DNA of 64,000 bases from Pseudothermotoga_B sp051235805 (GTDB lineage: Bacteria; Thermotogota; Thermotogae; Thermotogales; DSM-5069), in contig NZ_JBPNXV010000001.1 in NCBI RefSeq assembly GCF_051235805.1, positions 682,001 to 746,000 on the forward strand, written 5' to 3'. The translations under genes and the position numbers were made by a program. The notes under the pieces were generated by a model. The model saw only the letters and a program-made list of their open reading frames with translations, searched no databases and was not told the DNA's origin. This document shows positions 32,905-41,320 of this stretch, piece by piece (positions within the stretch are counted from its first letter, which is position 1; each line of letters begins with the position of its first letter).

Positions 32905-33628
32905 TCAACCACTCCCTACAAGATTTATACACTTTGATCAACTCTGCTACTGAAAGATCACGAACGTGTTTGTCTGGCACTTTTCCTTTGAAAAGAGATA
33001 GTTTCTTGAGAACCTTTTCTATCTTTTTATTGGGTGAACTGAAAACTCTCCGCAGAAAGGTTATGTATTCAGTTTCTGAAGGTGTTTGTTCTTTTCTGTT
33101 GAGAACTATCATTGCAGAATCAACCTTTGGTGCAGGGGAAAAGGAATTCTTAGAGATCAAGCAAATTCTCTCAATGTCAAAGAAACTTTGAGCCAAAGCA
33201 GAGATAAAAGTGTACTTTTTCAAGGATGGTTTTGCCATGAGTTTGTCTGCAAATTCTTTCTGAACTATCAATATAGCTTTTTGAAAATCAAGGATGATCA
33301 GTTTTTGAACGATCTTCGATGAAATTTGATAAGGTATGCTTCCCACACAACATTCTAAAGTTGGTAGTTCTTCACGACTCACCTTTAAGAAATCCTTCAC
33401 ACAGACTTGGAGTTTCTCGTCATTCACGGTTTTGATGAGTTCGTCAGCGATTCTCTCGTCGATCTCATAAGCGAAAACCTTATACCCTCTGCTGAGGAGA
33501 AATTTGGTTATGAACCCTCTGCCTGGACCTATCTCAACTATTGAATTGACCTTTGCACCGTTCAGTAGATCGAGCAGTTTGTGCACAGGTCTTTCATCTG
33601 TCAAGAAATGTTGGCCATAGGGCATCAT
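32882..33628 (-). CDS. rsmA: RsmA/KsgA-like rRNA adenine dimethyltransferase with altered catalytic motif
   Basis: 248 residues, slightly short for KsgA. The start YGQHFLTDERPVHKLLDLLN, SAM site VEIGPGRGFITKFLLSRG and C-terminal helical domain (FLRRVFSSPNKKIEKVLKKL) are typical. The catalytic motif, normally N-[LI]-P-Y, reads SIPY (Ser97-Ile-Pro-Tyr). The enzyme normally dimethylates two adenines in the 3' end of 16S rRNA; Ser for Asn should reduce or alter this. It is encoded between a MaoC hydratase and the sigma-54 activator, overlapping both slightly. Confidence 0.85.
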   Translation of the reverse strand: MMPYGQHFLTDERPVHKLLDLLNGAKVNSIVEIGPGRGFITKFLLSRGYKVFAYEIDERIADELIKTVNDEKLQVCVKDFLKVSREELPTLECCVGSIPYQISSKIVQKLIILDFQKAILIVQKEFADKLMAKPSLKKYTFISALAQSFFDIERICLISKNSFSPAPKVDSAMIVLNRKEQTPSETEYITFLRRVFSSPNKKIEKVLKKLSLFKGKVPDKHVRDLSVAELIKVYKSCREWLNDQSRTF

Positions 33629-34032
33629 AGTTCGAAAAGTACCTCTGCAAGCCCCTCAATTGCCACTACACCATCGCTCTTTACAACGTTGGTGTCGAGT
33701 ATCAACCTACGTTTATCGGGTATCACCTCATTGACTTTGACCTTTACTTCAACTTCTTCTCCCAAGTACACAGGTGCGCGATATTTCAACTGTTGTTTTA
33801 TAAGTACCGTTCCAGGACCTGGAAAATCCATCCCCAGTACCTTTGAGATCAAAGATGCCACGAGCATGCCGTGGCAGATTCTCTTTCCAAAACGGGTTGA
33901 TCTTGCATAATCTTCATCAAGATGAATGGGATTTTTGTCTTTCGTCAACTCGGCAAAGGCTTTGACCATTTCCTCAGTTATGACGAACCTTTCAGCATGA
34001 GATAGACCAACGTAAAGATCGGAAAATGTCAT
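33625..34032 (-). CDS. MaoC-like (R)-specific enoyl-CoA hydratase
   Basis: 135 residues with a single hot-dog domain. LTKDKNPIHLDEDYARSTRF contains the Asp and His of the hydratase 2 motif (D-x4-H), and GKRICHGMLVASLISKVLG follows as expected of PhaJ-type enzymes. It hydrates a 2-enoyl-CoA to (R)-3-hydroxyacyl-CoA. First gene of the minus-strand run; its stop overlaps the rsmA-like start (ATGA-type coupling). It may supply the FabG-like dehydrogenase further downstream. Confidence 0.9.
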   Translation of the reverse strand: MTFSDLYVGLSHAERFVITEEMVKAFAELTKDKNPIHLDEDYARSTRFGKRICHGMLVASLISKVLGMDFPGPGTVLIKQQLKYRAPVYLGEEVEVKVKVNEVIPDKRRLILDTNVVKSDGVVAIEGLAEVLFEL

Positions 34033-34067
34033 TTTCCCACCTCCACCATTTCAATTATCACACAAAA

Positions 34068-34089
34068 GTTTCAACCCCGTGGGTGAAAC
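34068..34089. repeat. Imperfect inverted repeat between divergent genes
   Basis: GTTTCAACCC, 3-base loop, GGGTGAAAC: nine pairs with one bulged A. It lies upstream of the MaoC gene in the 218-base divergent spacer. No T-run. Could be an operator. Confidence 0.35.
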
Positions 34090-34165
34090 TCTTACGAGTG
34101 GTCCTTGGCAAACGCGAGAAAGATACCATCGCTGATCTGAAATACTTTAACAAATGATGACGCGA

Positions 34166-34194
34166 TTGATACTTCCTGTAATACTAACTACAAC
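34166..34194 (+). promoter_or_regulatory. Possible promoter of the plus-strand block
   Basis: TTGATA and TACAAC are 17 bases apart, 57 bases before the small ORF at 34251. Confidence 0.35.
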
Positions 34195-34250
34195 TTAGAG
34201 TAATTGAAAAACCATAAAATAAAACTGAAACGTACACAAGGAGTGAGAAG

Positions 34251-34418
34251 ATGGCAAAGATTCAGAAGAATCCAAAAACAGTGTCGCAATACGAACTCCT
34301 TCGTATGTTGAAGGATGGAGAAAAAGGCGCACAAGAAGAGATGCGAAGGAGGATGACTCTCCTTGACGCAGAACGATCAGACAACACAAAGCCCGGTAAA
34401 CCCAATAGAGAATCGTAG
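34251..34418 (+). CDS. Small basic/charged protein of 55 residues
   Basis: ATG 34251 is preceded by AAGGAGTGAGAAG. The product MAKIQKNPKTVSQYELLRML continues with a charged helix (KDGEKGAQEEMRRRMTLLDA) and ends at TAG 34416-34418. It has no membrane segment. It overlaps the following ATPase gene by 56 bases, and the ribosome site of that gene lies inside it, so the two are translationally linked. Family not recognised. Confidence 0.65.
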   Translation: MAKIQKNPKTVSQYELLRMLKDGEKGAQEEMRRRMTLLDAERSDNTKPGKPNRES

Positions 34419-35112
34419 TTCTGTTGAGTTCTACGATTTTTCAATGTCCATAGATGGTGTGAGTGTCCTCAAGAACATAGACCTTGTGGTCAAGGCAGGT
34501 GAACTGACAATAGTCTATGGACCAAGAGGCGCAGGAAAATCTGCACTTCTGAGGTCTCTTTTGAGACTGAACAGAGAGATATACGACAATGTAGATTGGA
34601 GTGGGGAATTAAGAGTAAATGGAAAATCGATAACGATGTACGATAAGAAAACCTTGAGAAGGCTGATAACCTATATCGAGCCTTCCTTCGTTGAAGCATT
34701 GGACCACTTGAGATTCCGTGAGTTCATAAATTTGGTTTTGTCAGAAAGACCTGTGAGTTTGGATGAATTTTCCTCTGAACTCGATAGATTAGGTATTTTG
34801 AAACTACTCAGAAGAGAGATGCAAACACCACTGAGAGAGTTCTACACGATGGAAAAAATCATGATCCTCCTATTTGCTGCGATAGTGAGAAAGTCTTCTA
34901 TAATCGTACTCGATTGCATCCTTGACCACGTTGACGATGAAACACTTGTTCCCGTGATCAAAGAACTCTCCAATCTCAGAGAAGACAGGGTTGTAATACT
35001 GAGTACGAGGCATAAGAATCGCTTCTTACCTCTTGCCGATATCTTCGTTGCTATGAAAGATGGTAAAATAGAGTATAAAGGAGCACCAAGAGAATTGATT
35101 TTGAAGAGGTGA
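34363..35112 (+). CDS. Degenerate ABC-type ATPase (PstB-like), no cognate permease
   Basis: 249 residues from TTG 34363 behind AAGGAGG. The N-terminal half resembles PstB (FSMSIDGVSVLKNIDLVVKA, Walker A YGPRGAGKSALLRSLLRLNR). The second half is degraded: the LSGGQ signature is replaced by REFYTMEKIMIL, and Walker B reads IIVLDCILDHVDDE, with Cys where the catalytic Glu belongs. The D-loop and H-loop region (VILSTRHKNRF) remains. It probably binds nucleotide without normal hydrolysis and may be regulatory. No transporter genes are adjacent; the neighbours are a sugar kinase and a CBS protein. Confidence 0.8.
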   Translation: MTQNDQTTQSPVNPIENRSSVEFYDFSMSIDGVSVLKNIDLVVKAGELTIVYGPRGAGKSALLRSLLRLNREIYDNVDWSGELRVNGKSITMYDKKTLRRLITYIEPSFVEALDHLRFREFINLVLSERPVSLDEFSSELDRLGILKLLRREMQTPLREFYTMEKIMILLFAAIVRKSSIIVLDCILDHVDDETLVPVIKELSNLREDRVVILSTRHKNRFLPLADIFVAMKDGKIEYKGAPRELILKR

Positions 35113-35116
35113 CAAC

Positions 35117-36079
35117 TTGAAGGTAATTACGGTCACTATCAACCCGGCTTTAGATAGGGAGTTTATTGTCGAGGATTTCACCGTTAATGCGCTTCACAGG
35201 GTTGCACATTACAAAGATATAGTGATGACTCCGGGGGGTAAAGGAATAAACGTTTCAGTCGCTTTGGCAAAGCTGCGAGTTCAGTCGACTGCCATCGGTA
35301 TTCTTGGGGGATACATTGGACGTGTTCTTCTGATGGAATTGAGCAAGATCAGTCCACTCATCAGTACGAGCTTTGTTCATATAGATCAAGAAACCCGTGA
35401 GAATATCTCCATTATCGACCCGAAAAACCATACCCTGACGGAGATCAACTCCCCTGGTCCCATTGTTGAAAAGCACGCTTTGGACCTTCTCTTAAAGAGA
35501 TATGAGATCTATTTGTCTCGTGCTGAGGCTGTAGTTCTTTCGGGAAGTCTTCCTCCGAACCTGCAAGGAGATGTCTATGGCCAATTTGCGAAGATTGCAA
35601 AACAAAGGAACAAGCACGTCTTTATGGAGGTTACCGATGAATACATCAAATTGGCTCTTCAGATACAACCGCCTGATGTGATCAGACCCGATGTCAGAGA
35701 GAAAAGCGTGATTCTCGGTAGAGAGCTTCTCACGCTTGATGATTATGTTCAGGCAGCACTTGAATTGATCAAGATGGGTTGCAAGTTGTCGGTGATTTCC
35801 TATCAGGTCAAGAACAATGTCGTGGCAACCAAAGAAGGTGTTTGGTTGATAACAACACCCAGCGAGGTGGATATTTCAAACCTTTTGGGTGCTGGCGATG
35901 CATATGTAGCAGCGATGGTTTACAAAAAACTTTCTGAACCAACTTGTGAGTTGATCGAAGTAGCAAAGTTTGGATATGTTGCTGCTCTGGCTAAAACTAA
36001 GAAACCCCCTAAGGAGATGCCCGATTATGAAGATATAAGAAGTTCCTTGCAAGAATGTCGAATTGAGAGACTCCGGTAG
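35117..36079 (+). CDS. PfkB-family kinase (1-phosphofructokinase-like)
   Basis: 320 residues. Start VITVTINPALDREFIVEDFT, substrate-binding TPGGKGINVSVALAKLRV and VVLSGSLPP are the 1-phosphofructokinase/tagatose-6-phosphate kinase pattern, and NLLGAGDAYVAAMVY carries the anion hole and catalytic Asp. It would phosphorylate a sugar phosphate in the cytoplasm. No PTS or sugar transporter is adjacent, so the substrate is not settled. Confidence 0.87.
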   Translation: MKVITVTINPALDREFIVEDFTVNALHRVAHYKDIVMTPGGKGINVSVALAKLRVQSTAIGILGGYIGRVLLMELSKISPLISTSFVHIDQETRENISIIDPKNHTLTEINSPGPIVEKHALDLLLKRYEIYLSRAEAVVLSGSLPPNLQGDVYGQFAKIAKQRNKHVFMEVTDEYIKLALQIQPPDVIRPDVREKSVILGRELLTLDDYVQAALELIKMGCKLSVISYQVKNNVVATKEGVWLITTPSEVDISNLLGAGDAYVAAMVYKKLSEPTCELIEVAKFGYVAALAKTKKPPKEMPDYEDIRSSLQECRIERLR

Positions 36080-36088
36080 GTGGTATAG

Positions 36089-36535
36089 GTGCGCGTCTAC
36101 GATGTGATGACACGCGATGTCACAGCGGTGACAAAGGACGAGACAGTTGGAAATGTCTTGAAGATAATGGCAAGTCAGCTTCTCTCGGGAGTACCTGTTG
36201 TCACAGAGGACATGTACGTGATTGGTTTTGTAAGTGAAAGTGATATCATCAAAGCAGTTGTGCCAAGTTATTTTTCACTTCTGCAATCTACTTCGTTCAT
36301 ACCAGATATGAATCAATTTTTGAGAAACGCCGTTCTCATAAAGGACAAACCTATTTCAGAGTACATGACACGTCCCCCTGTTGTAGTGAATGAAAACGCA
36401 ATGCTCATCCACGTGGCAGATATGATGATCAGACATGATGCAAAGACCATACCCGTTGTGGACGACCAAGGTAGGCTTGTCGGGATAGTCAGCCGAACGA
36501 ATATTCTCAAGACTGCAATGGAAGGAGTTCTTTGA
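36089..36535 (+). CDS. Two-CBS-domain protein
   Basis: 148 residues from GTG 36089 behind GGTGG. Two CBS repeats: VYDVMTRDVTAVTKDETVGN to VSESDIIKAV, and ISEYMTRPPVVVNENAMLIH to IVSRTNILKTA, with a short insertion between them. CBS pairs bind adenosine nucleotides and usually regulate a partner. A nucleotide-sensing partner for the adjacent kinase or degenerate ATPase is possible. Directly abuts mtaB. Confidence 0.92.
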   Translation: MRVYDVMTRDVTAVTKDETVGNVLKIMASQLLSGVPVVTEDMYVIGFVSESDIIKAVVPSYFSLLQSTSFIPDMNQFLRNAVLIKDKPISEYMTRPPVVVNENAMLIHVADMMIRHDAKTIPVVDDQGRLVGIVSRTNILKTAMEGVL

Positions 36536-37846
36536 GTGAAAAAGGTCTACGTGACATTCCTTGGTTGCAAGGTCAATCAGTATGAATCTGAGTACATCAT
36601 TGAGAAACTCGAGAAAAACGGTTATGTTGTTTCACCGCATCCCACGAAGGCAGATATGTGTATTTTGAACACCTGTATGGTTACCTCTGAAGCTTCAAGA
36701 AAATCACGGCAGATTCTTCGAAGGTTGAGAAAGTTGAACCCAGATGCTCTCATAATCGCCACAGGATGTTATGCACATTTGGAACAAGAAGGTCTTCTGC
36801 AGATAGGTGCAGATTTGGTTCTTGGGAACTGTGAGAAAAAAGACCTTCTAACCCACGCTGAAAGATACTTTCGAGAGAAAAAGAAGTTCATCAGTGTCTC
36901 AGAATCAAATTACCAGGTTGATGAAACAGTTGAAAGTTTTCTCTCTGACAGAACAAGGGCTTACGTGAAGATCGAAGATGGATGTAACGAGTTTTGTTCT
37001 TATTGCATAGTGCCTGTGGCAAGGGGATTCAAGATAAGATCCAAAGCTGTCGAGACTATTCTTGCAGAGATGAGAACACTTTTGGAGAATGGTTATAAGG
37101 AAATTGTTTTAACTGGTGTTAATTTAGGTAAGTACGGTGCTGAAAATGGATTCAGCCTAAGCAAATTGTTGAGCGTTTTGATAGATGAGCTTTCTGGTGA
37201 TTTCAGAATCAGGTTGAGTTCGATAAACGTTCAAGATGTGACAGATGAACTGATAGACCTTGTTGGTTACACTGACAGAATTTGTCCTCATCTACACATT
37301 CCACTTCAAAGCGGTTCAGATGCTGTCCTCAAGAGGATGAACAGAAAGTACACTGTGGAAGACGCTTACAGATTGTTTGCTAAGTTGAGAGAACTGAACT
37401 CAGATTTTTCAATCTCAACGGATATCATCGTCGGTTTTCCTGGTGAAACAATAGGTGATTTCAAACAGACTCTCGAGTTAGTCGGCAAAGTATTGTTCTC
37501 TAAGGTACATATCTTTAAGTACTCCACCAGACCAGGAACGGCTGCCTCGAAGTTGGGTTATCAGATACCAGCAGATGAGAAGGAGCGAAGAAGCAAGGAA
37601 CTCTCGTTAATAGCAGAAGAAAGTTCTAAGAGATATCGAGAGCAAAGCGTTGGAAAACTGAGGAAGGTTTTGGTTGAACAGAATAGATCTGGTATTTCCT
37701 CTGGTTACGATGAGTATTACATCAGACACGAGTTCACAGGCGGCCGCGTTGGAAATCTCGAAACAGTTGTCTCGAAGTATGCAAACGGTGCAGGGGTGGT
37801 GTCAACACTTGCTTGTCTGGAAAGGCAAATGGCTCGAGAAGCCTGA
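36536..37846 (+). CDS. mtaB: tRNA t6A37 methylthiotransferase MtaB
   Basis: 436 residues. N-terminal UPF0004 domain (VTFLGCKVNQYESEYIIEKL, with later cysteines in CILNTCMVT and ATGCYAHLEQE), radical SAM cluster GCNEFCSYCIVPVARG, then HIPLQSGSDAVLKRMNRKYT and a C-terminal TRAM-like domain. It converts t6A37 to ms2t6A37 in tRNA. GTG 36536 follows the CBS stop immediately. Confidence 0.95.
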   Translation: MKKVYVTFLGCKVNQYESEYIIEKLEKNGYVVSPHPTKADMCILNTCMVTSEASRKSRQILRRLRKLNPDALIIATGCYAHLEQEGLLQIGADLVLGNCEKKDLLTHAERYFREKKKFISVSESNYQVDETVESFLSDRTRAYVKIEDGCNEFCSYCIVPVARGFKIRSKAVETILAEMRTLLENGYKEIVLTGVNLGKYGAENGFSLSKLLSVLIDELSGDFRIRLSSINVQDVTDELIDLVGYTDRICPHLHIPLQSGSDAVLKRMNRKYTVEDAYRLFAKLRELNSDFSISTDIIVGFPGETIGDFKQTLELVGKVLFSKVHIFKYSTRPGTAASKLGYQIPADEKERRSKELSLIAEESSKRYREQSVGKLRKVLVEQNRSGISSGYDEYYIRHEFTGGRVGNLETVVSKYANGAGVVSTLACLERQMAREA

Positions 37847-38645
37847 GGCAACTCTATCCATTGATGAACCGGGTTTGCTGTATGGAGGCGTACCGTACGA
37901 GACGCTGAGAACATACCAGCACAGATTGTTCGCCGGAAAGTATCATTATGATAGATTAACTGTATCGGCGAAGTATCTTGGTATGGAGATACCAATGAAC
38001 TATGAACAGTTCCATCAGATTATCCTGGAGGGTTTGAAGCAATTCGACAGCGATGTTTCGATAAGAGTGTTGCTCCTGCCTCGTGGGAAGATAAGTGCTT
38101 TTAGTTATCAGCTCGATTTCTGTGAGTTGGTTGTCTACATGGATCAGTTGAAGGTTTCTCCCATACCTGGGAAAGTCAAAGTGAAGCTGAGCAAAATCAG
38201 GAAGATAGACCCAGCTGCTACACCAGCAGATTTGAAAGCCGTTGGCAGAACAGATATTTTGCTTGCAAAAGCAACGAAGGGCGACGCTTACGATGTTCTA
38301 ATGCTTGGCAGTAAAGGGCAGTTGTGCGAAGGGACTTTTACAAACGTTTTCATCGTCAAAGGCAACCATGTTGTAACACCCAGTCTTGACAGCGGTATAC
38401 TGCCTGGAATCACGAGAAAAAATGTCATAGGTTTGTGCCACTCTTTGTCAATAAACATTGAAGAACGCTGGGTTGAACCTTCTGAACTGTATGGTGCAGA
38501 TGAAGTTTTTCTAACTCATACGAGCAGGGGAATTGTTCCAGTTGACGAACTCGATGGATGGAAAATGTTTTCAAAATCTCTTGGTGAGTTTTTATCGCAA
38601 AGATTCGAAGAATATATAAACTCCGTAGAGGAAAATTGGATATGA
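37809..38645 (+). CDS. Class IV PLP aminotransferase / aminodeoxychorismate lyase-like
   Basis: 278 residues from TTG 37809 (GGTGG upstream), overlapping the mtaB end; a longer start at 37674 is unlikely. DEPGLLYGGVPYETLRTYQH, the Lys region DLKAVGRTDILLAKATKGDA, GQLCEGTFTNVFIVKG and DSGILPGITRKNVI are the class IV fold landmarks. Both aminodeoxychorismate lyase (folate synthesis) and branched-chain or D-amino-acid aminotransferase are possible; the short length favours a PabC-like enzyme. Confidence 0.82.
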   Translation: MLVWKGKWLEKPEATLSIDEPGLLYGGVPYETLRTYQHRLFAGKYHYDRLTVSAKYLGMEIPMNYEQFHQIILEGLKQFDSDVSIRVLLLPRGKISAFSYQLDFCELVVYMDQLKVSPIPGKVKVKLSKIRKIDPAATPADLKAVGRTDILLAKATKGDAYDVLMLGSKGQLCEGTFTNVFIVKGNHVVTPSLDSGILPGITRKNVIGLCHSLSINIEERWVEPSELYGADEVFLTHTSRGIVPVDELDGWKMFSKSLGEFLSQRFEEYINSVEENWI

Positions 38646-38929
38646 GAAAAATAGGCGAGATTTTTGATTCACTGTCCAGACAAAACAGTACCTTTGAGCA
38701 ACTGCGTTTGAGAGTTGTCTTGTCAGATTTGAAACCCTTTCTGGGTGAGTCGCTTGCGAGACATTGTAGGTTTTTAGAGTTGCGCGATGGCACTTTGTAC
38801 TTCGAATGTGATGATCAAATGTGGTTGACCCAGGCAAACTTCATGCGCAGAAAACTCAAGGACAGAATCAATGAAATTCTTCGTGATCAAGAGATCAGAG
38901 ATGTTGTTTTCAGGAGGTGTAAGCAATGA
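38642..38929 (+). CDS. DUF721 / DciA-like protein
   Basis: 95 residues from ATG 38642. The DUF721 pattern is LRVVLSDLKPFLGESLARHC followed by LYFECDDQMWLTQANFMRRK. Position directly before gyrB is the usual place of this family. DciA proteins help load the replicative helicase. The stop overlaps gyrB as ATGA. Confidence 0.85.
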   Translation: MRKIGEIFDSLSRQNSTFEQLRLRVVLSDLKPFLGESLARHCRFLELRDGTLYFECDDQMWLTQANFMRRKLKDRINEILRDQEIRDVVFRRCKQ

Positions 38930-40821
38930 CCATTGAATACGGTGCAGAAAATATTCAAATTCTCAAGGGCCTTGAAGCAGTCAGAATGAGGCCTGGAATG
39001 TACATAGGTTCCACTGGAAAGAGTGGGTTACACCACCTTGTGTATGAGATTGTCGATAACAGTATAGACGAAGCAATGGCTGGATTCTGCGATACAATAC
39101 GAGTCACACTCTTTGAAGATGGTTCTGTTGAAGTAGAAGACAACGGTAGGGGTATACCAACCGATGTGCACCCCGAGACAGGAAAGAGCGCTCTTGAGGT
39201 AGTTATGACCACACTACACGCTGGTGGAAAGTTTTCCAAGAATGTTTACAAAGTCAGTGGAGGCTTACATGGAGTTGGAGCTTCGGTAGTCAACGCGCTG
39301 TCTGAAAAGCTCGAAGTTTGGGTCCACAGAGAAGGGAAAGTGTACTACCAGAGTTATTCGAGAGGAACGCCCCAGTGTGAGGTAATGATCGTTGGTGAGA
39401 CGAATAAAACCGGTACGGTCACGCGTTTTAGACCAGATGGAGAGATATTCTCCTCATTGGAGTTCGATCCTGACATAATCGAGAGTAAACTCAGAGAACT
39501 TGCTTTTCTAAACCCTGGTTTGAAGATCATCTTTGAAGATAAGATAAACGAGTACTCGAGCATCTTTCAATACAGTGGAGGACTGCGCGAATATGCCAAG
39601 TTTCTCGCGAAGGCAGACAAAGTCTTACATGAAGTCATTGAAGTGTCTGGAGAATGGGAAGAGATCATTGTCAGAATAGCCATTTTGTACACAGACTCCT
39701 ACACTGAAGAGAGAATCTACTCATACGCAAACAATATCAGAACTATAGATCATGGCACGCATGTGACTGCTTTCAAAAACACTATCACAAAGATGTTGAA
39801 CGAGTACGGTAGGACGCTCGGCGTTCTGAAAAAGGATGAGTCATTCCAAGGTGAGGATGTTCGTGAGGGTCTGATCGCTGTAATCAGCGTCTTTATGAAA
39901 GATCCTGAATTTGAGGGACAGACAAAATCAAAACTCGGAAGCGAGAACGCAGGTAGTGCTGTCTCTAAAATACTTCGCGACAAACTTTCTGAGTATTTCG
40001 AACTGAACAAATCTACCTTGAAGATCATTCTGGATAAAGTCTTAAAAACGATGCAATCTCGTGAAGCTGCAAGAAAGGCGAGAGAATTAGTTCGAAGAAA
40101 GAACGCCATGGAGAACTCATCCTTACCCGGAAAACTTGCTGACTGCGTCTCTTCAGATGTTGATAAGTGTGAACTTTTCATTGTTGAAGGTGACTCTGCA
40201 GGAGGTTCTGCGAAACAGGCACGCGACAGGGAATATCAAGCAATTCTGCCATTGAGGGGAAAGATTTTGAATGTTGAAAAATCTTCGATCCAGAAACTGT
40301 TGTCCAACGAGGAAATCAAGAACATCGTAGTGGCAATAGGCACTGGTATTGGTGAACACTTCGATCTTTCCAAGTTGCGTTATGGAAAGATCATAATCAT
40401 GACTGATGCCGATGTAGACGGAGCCCATATCAGAACTTTGCTTTTGACGTTTTTCTTCAGATATATGAAAGAGCTGATAGAAGATGGCAAGATATATATC
40501 GCCATGCCTCCTCTATACAAAGTAGATTTTTCTTCCAATTCAGTCTATTTGTACACTGAGGATGATTTCAAAGCTTTGAGAAAAGAGCTCGGTGAAACGA
40601 GAAAGATAGAGGTTCAAAGATACAAAGGGCTTGGTGAAATGAATCCCGAACAGCTTTGGGAAACTACTATGAACCCACAGACGAGAAAGTTAATACAAGT
40701 TAACATAGAAAATGCCGAAGAGGCAGACAGACTTTTCAGCATACTGATGGGAGAAAGCCCATCGGAGAGAAGAACATTCATAGAAAAACATGCTCTGAAG
40801 GTGACATATTTGGATGTATAA
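38926..40821 (+). CDS. gyrB: DNA gyrase subunit B
   Basis: 631 residues. GHKL ATPase (EIVDNSIDEAMAGFCDTIRV, VEDNGRGIPTDVHPETGKSA, VSGGLHGVGASVVNALS), transducer domain (QTKSKLGSENAGSAVSKI), and TOPRIM (LFIVEGDSAGGSAKQARDRE, IMTDADVDGAHIRTLLLTFF), ending PEQLWETTMNPQTRKL. Intact. With GyrA it supercoils DNA. Confidence 0.98.
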   Translation: MTIEYGAENIQILKGLEAVRMRPGMYIGSTGKSGLHHLVYEIVDNSIDEAMAGFCDTIRVTLFEDGSVEVEDNGRGIPTDVHPETGKSALEVVMTTLHAGGKFSKNVYKVSGGLHGVGASVVNALSEKLEVWVHREGKVYYQSYSRGTPQCEVMIVGETNKTGTVTRFRPDGEIFSSLEFDPDIIESKLRELAFLNPGLKIIFEDKINEYSSIFQYSGGLREYAKFLAKADKVLHEVIEVSGEWEEIIVRIAILYTDSYTEERIYSYANNIRTIDHGTHVTAFKNTITKMLNEYGRTLGVLKKDESFQGEDVREGLIAVISVFMKDPEFEGQTKSKLGSENAGSAVSKILRDKLSEYFELNKSTLKIILDKVLKTMQSREAARKARELVRRKNAMENSSLPGKLADCVSSDVDKCELFIVEGDSAGGSAKQARDREYQAILPLRGKILNVEKSSIQKLLSNEEIKNIVVAIGTGIGEHFDLSKLRYGKIIIMTDADVDGAHIRTLLLTFFFRYMKELIEDGKIYIAMPPLYKVDFSSNSVYLYTEDDFKALRKELGETRKIEVQRYKGLGEMNPEQLWETTMNPQTRKLIQVNIENAEEADRLFSILMGESPSERRTFIEKHALKVTYLDV

Positions 40822-41320
40822 TTCGAGTAAAGCTATAATTTTCGTGGGGGCATTTCTGATTCTATTTTTCTCGTTCAGTGTGCTTGAGTATCTGCCAAAG
40901 TTTTCTGATAAACACGAAGACCTTGTTCCATTTTATCTTGTATCCTACAAAGGGAGGGTGTGGTGGGTATCAGAGAATGGCAAGTTTCTGTCTGTAGCGA
41001 CATCGAGTGATATTTTAAAAAAGGCAGTTGTCAGTGGAGTGAAGGCTGAAAGTTTATCGCTGAGTAGAGAATCCCTTGAAGCTCTTCACCAATTGAAAGA
41101 TGTATTAGACAATCCATACGTGGCAGAGGTAAGATTGAATGAAAGATGTGCAATTTTGTTGAAGGGTATTTTGTTATATCTCAGTGACTGGAAGGATCTG
41201 GTCAGGCATGTCTCAAAACTTGAGAATTTGATCTTCACAATGGAACCTAAGGCAGAGTATTTTCTGACGTCTGTTGGACTCGTCTATAAGATCAGAGGTG
41301 GTGGCGGTGAGGAAAGGTGA
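40814..41320 (+). CDS. FtsQ/DivIB-like bitopic membrane protein
   Basis: 168 residues overlapping the gyrB end. One N-terminal membrane helix (IIFVGAFLILFFSFSVLEYL) is followed by an extracytoplasmic domain (VSYKGRVWWVSENGKFLSVA) with the beta-strand rhythm of FtsQ. The sequence similarity is faint; the main support is topology plus its place immediately before ftsA-ftsZ. Its expected role is linking the divisome across the membrane. Confidence 0.55.
   Translation: MYNSSKAIIFVGAFLILFFSFSVLEYLPKFSDKHEDLVPFYLVSYKGRVWWVSENGKFLSVATSSDILKKAVVSGVKAESLSLSRESLEALHQLKDVLDNPYVAEVRLNERCAILLKGILLYLSDWKDLVRHVSKLENLIFTMEPKAEYFLTSVGLVYKIRGGGGEER

Noticed and set aside
34068..34089. GTTTCA/TGAAAC element resembling the ends of a Thermotogales CRISPR repeat
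   Set aside because: Only one copy, no spacers and no cas genes in the window; kept only as an inverted repeat.
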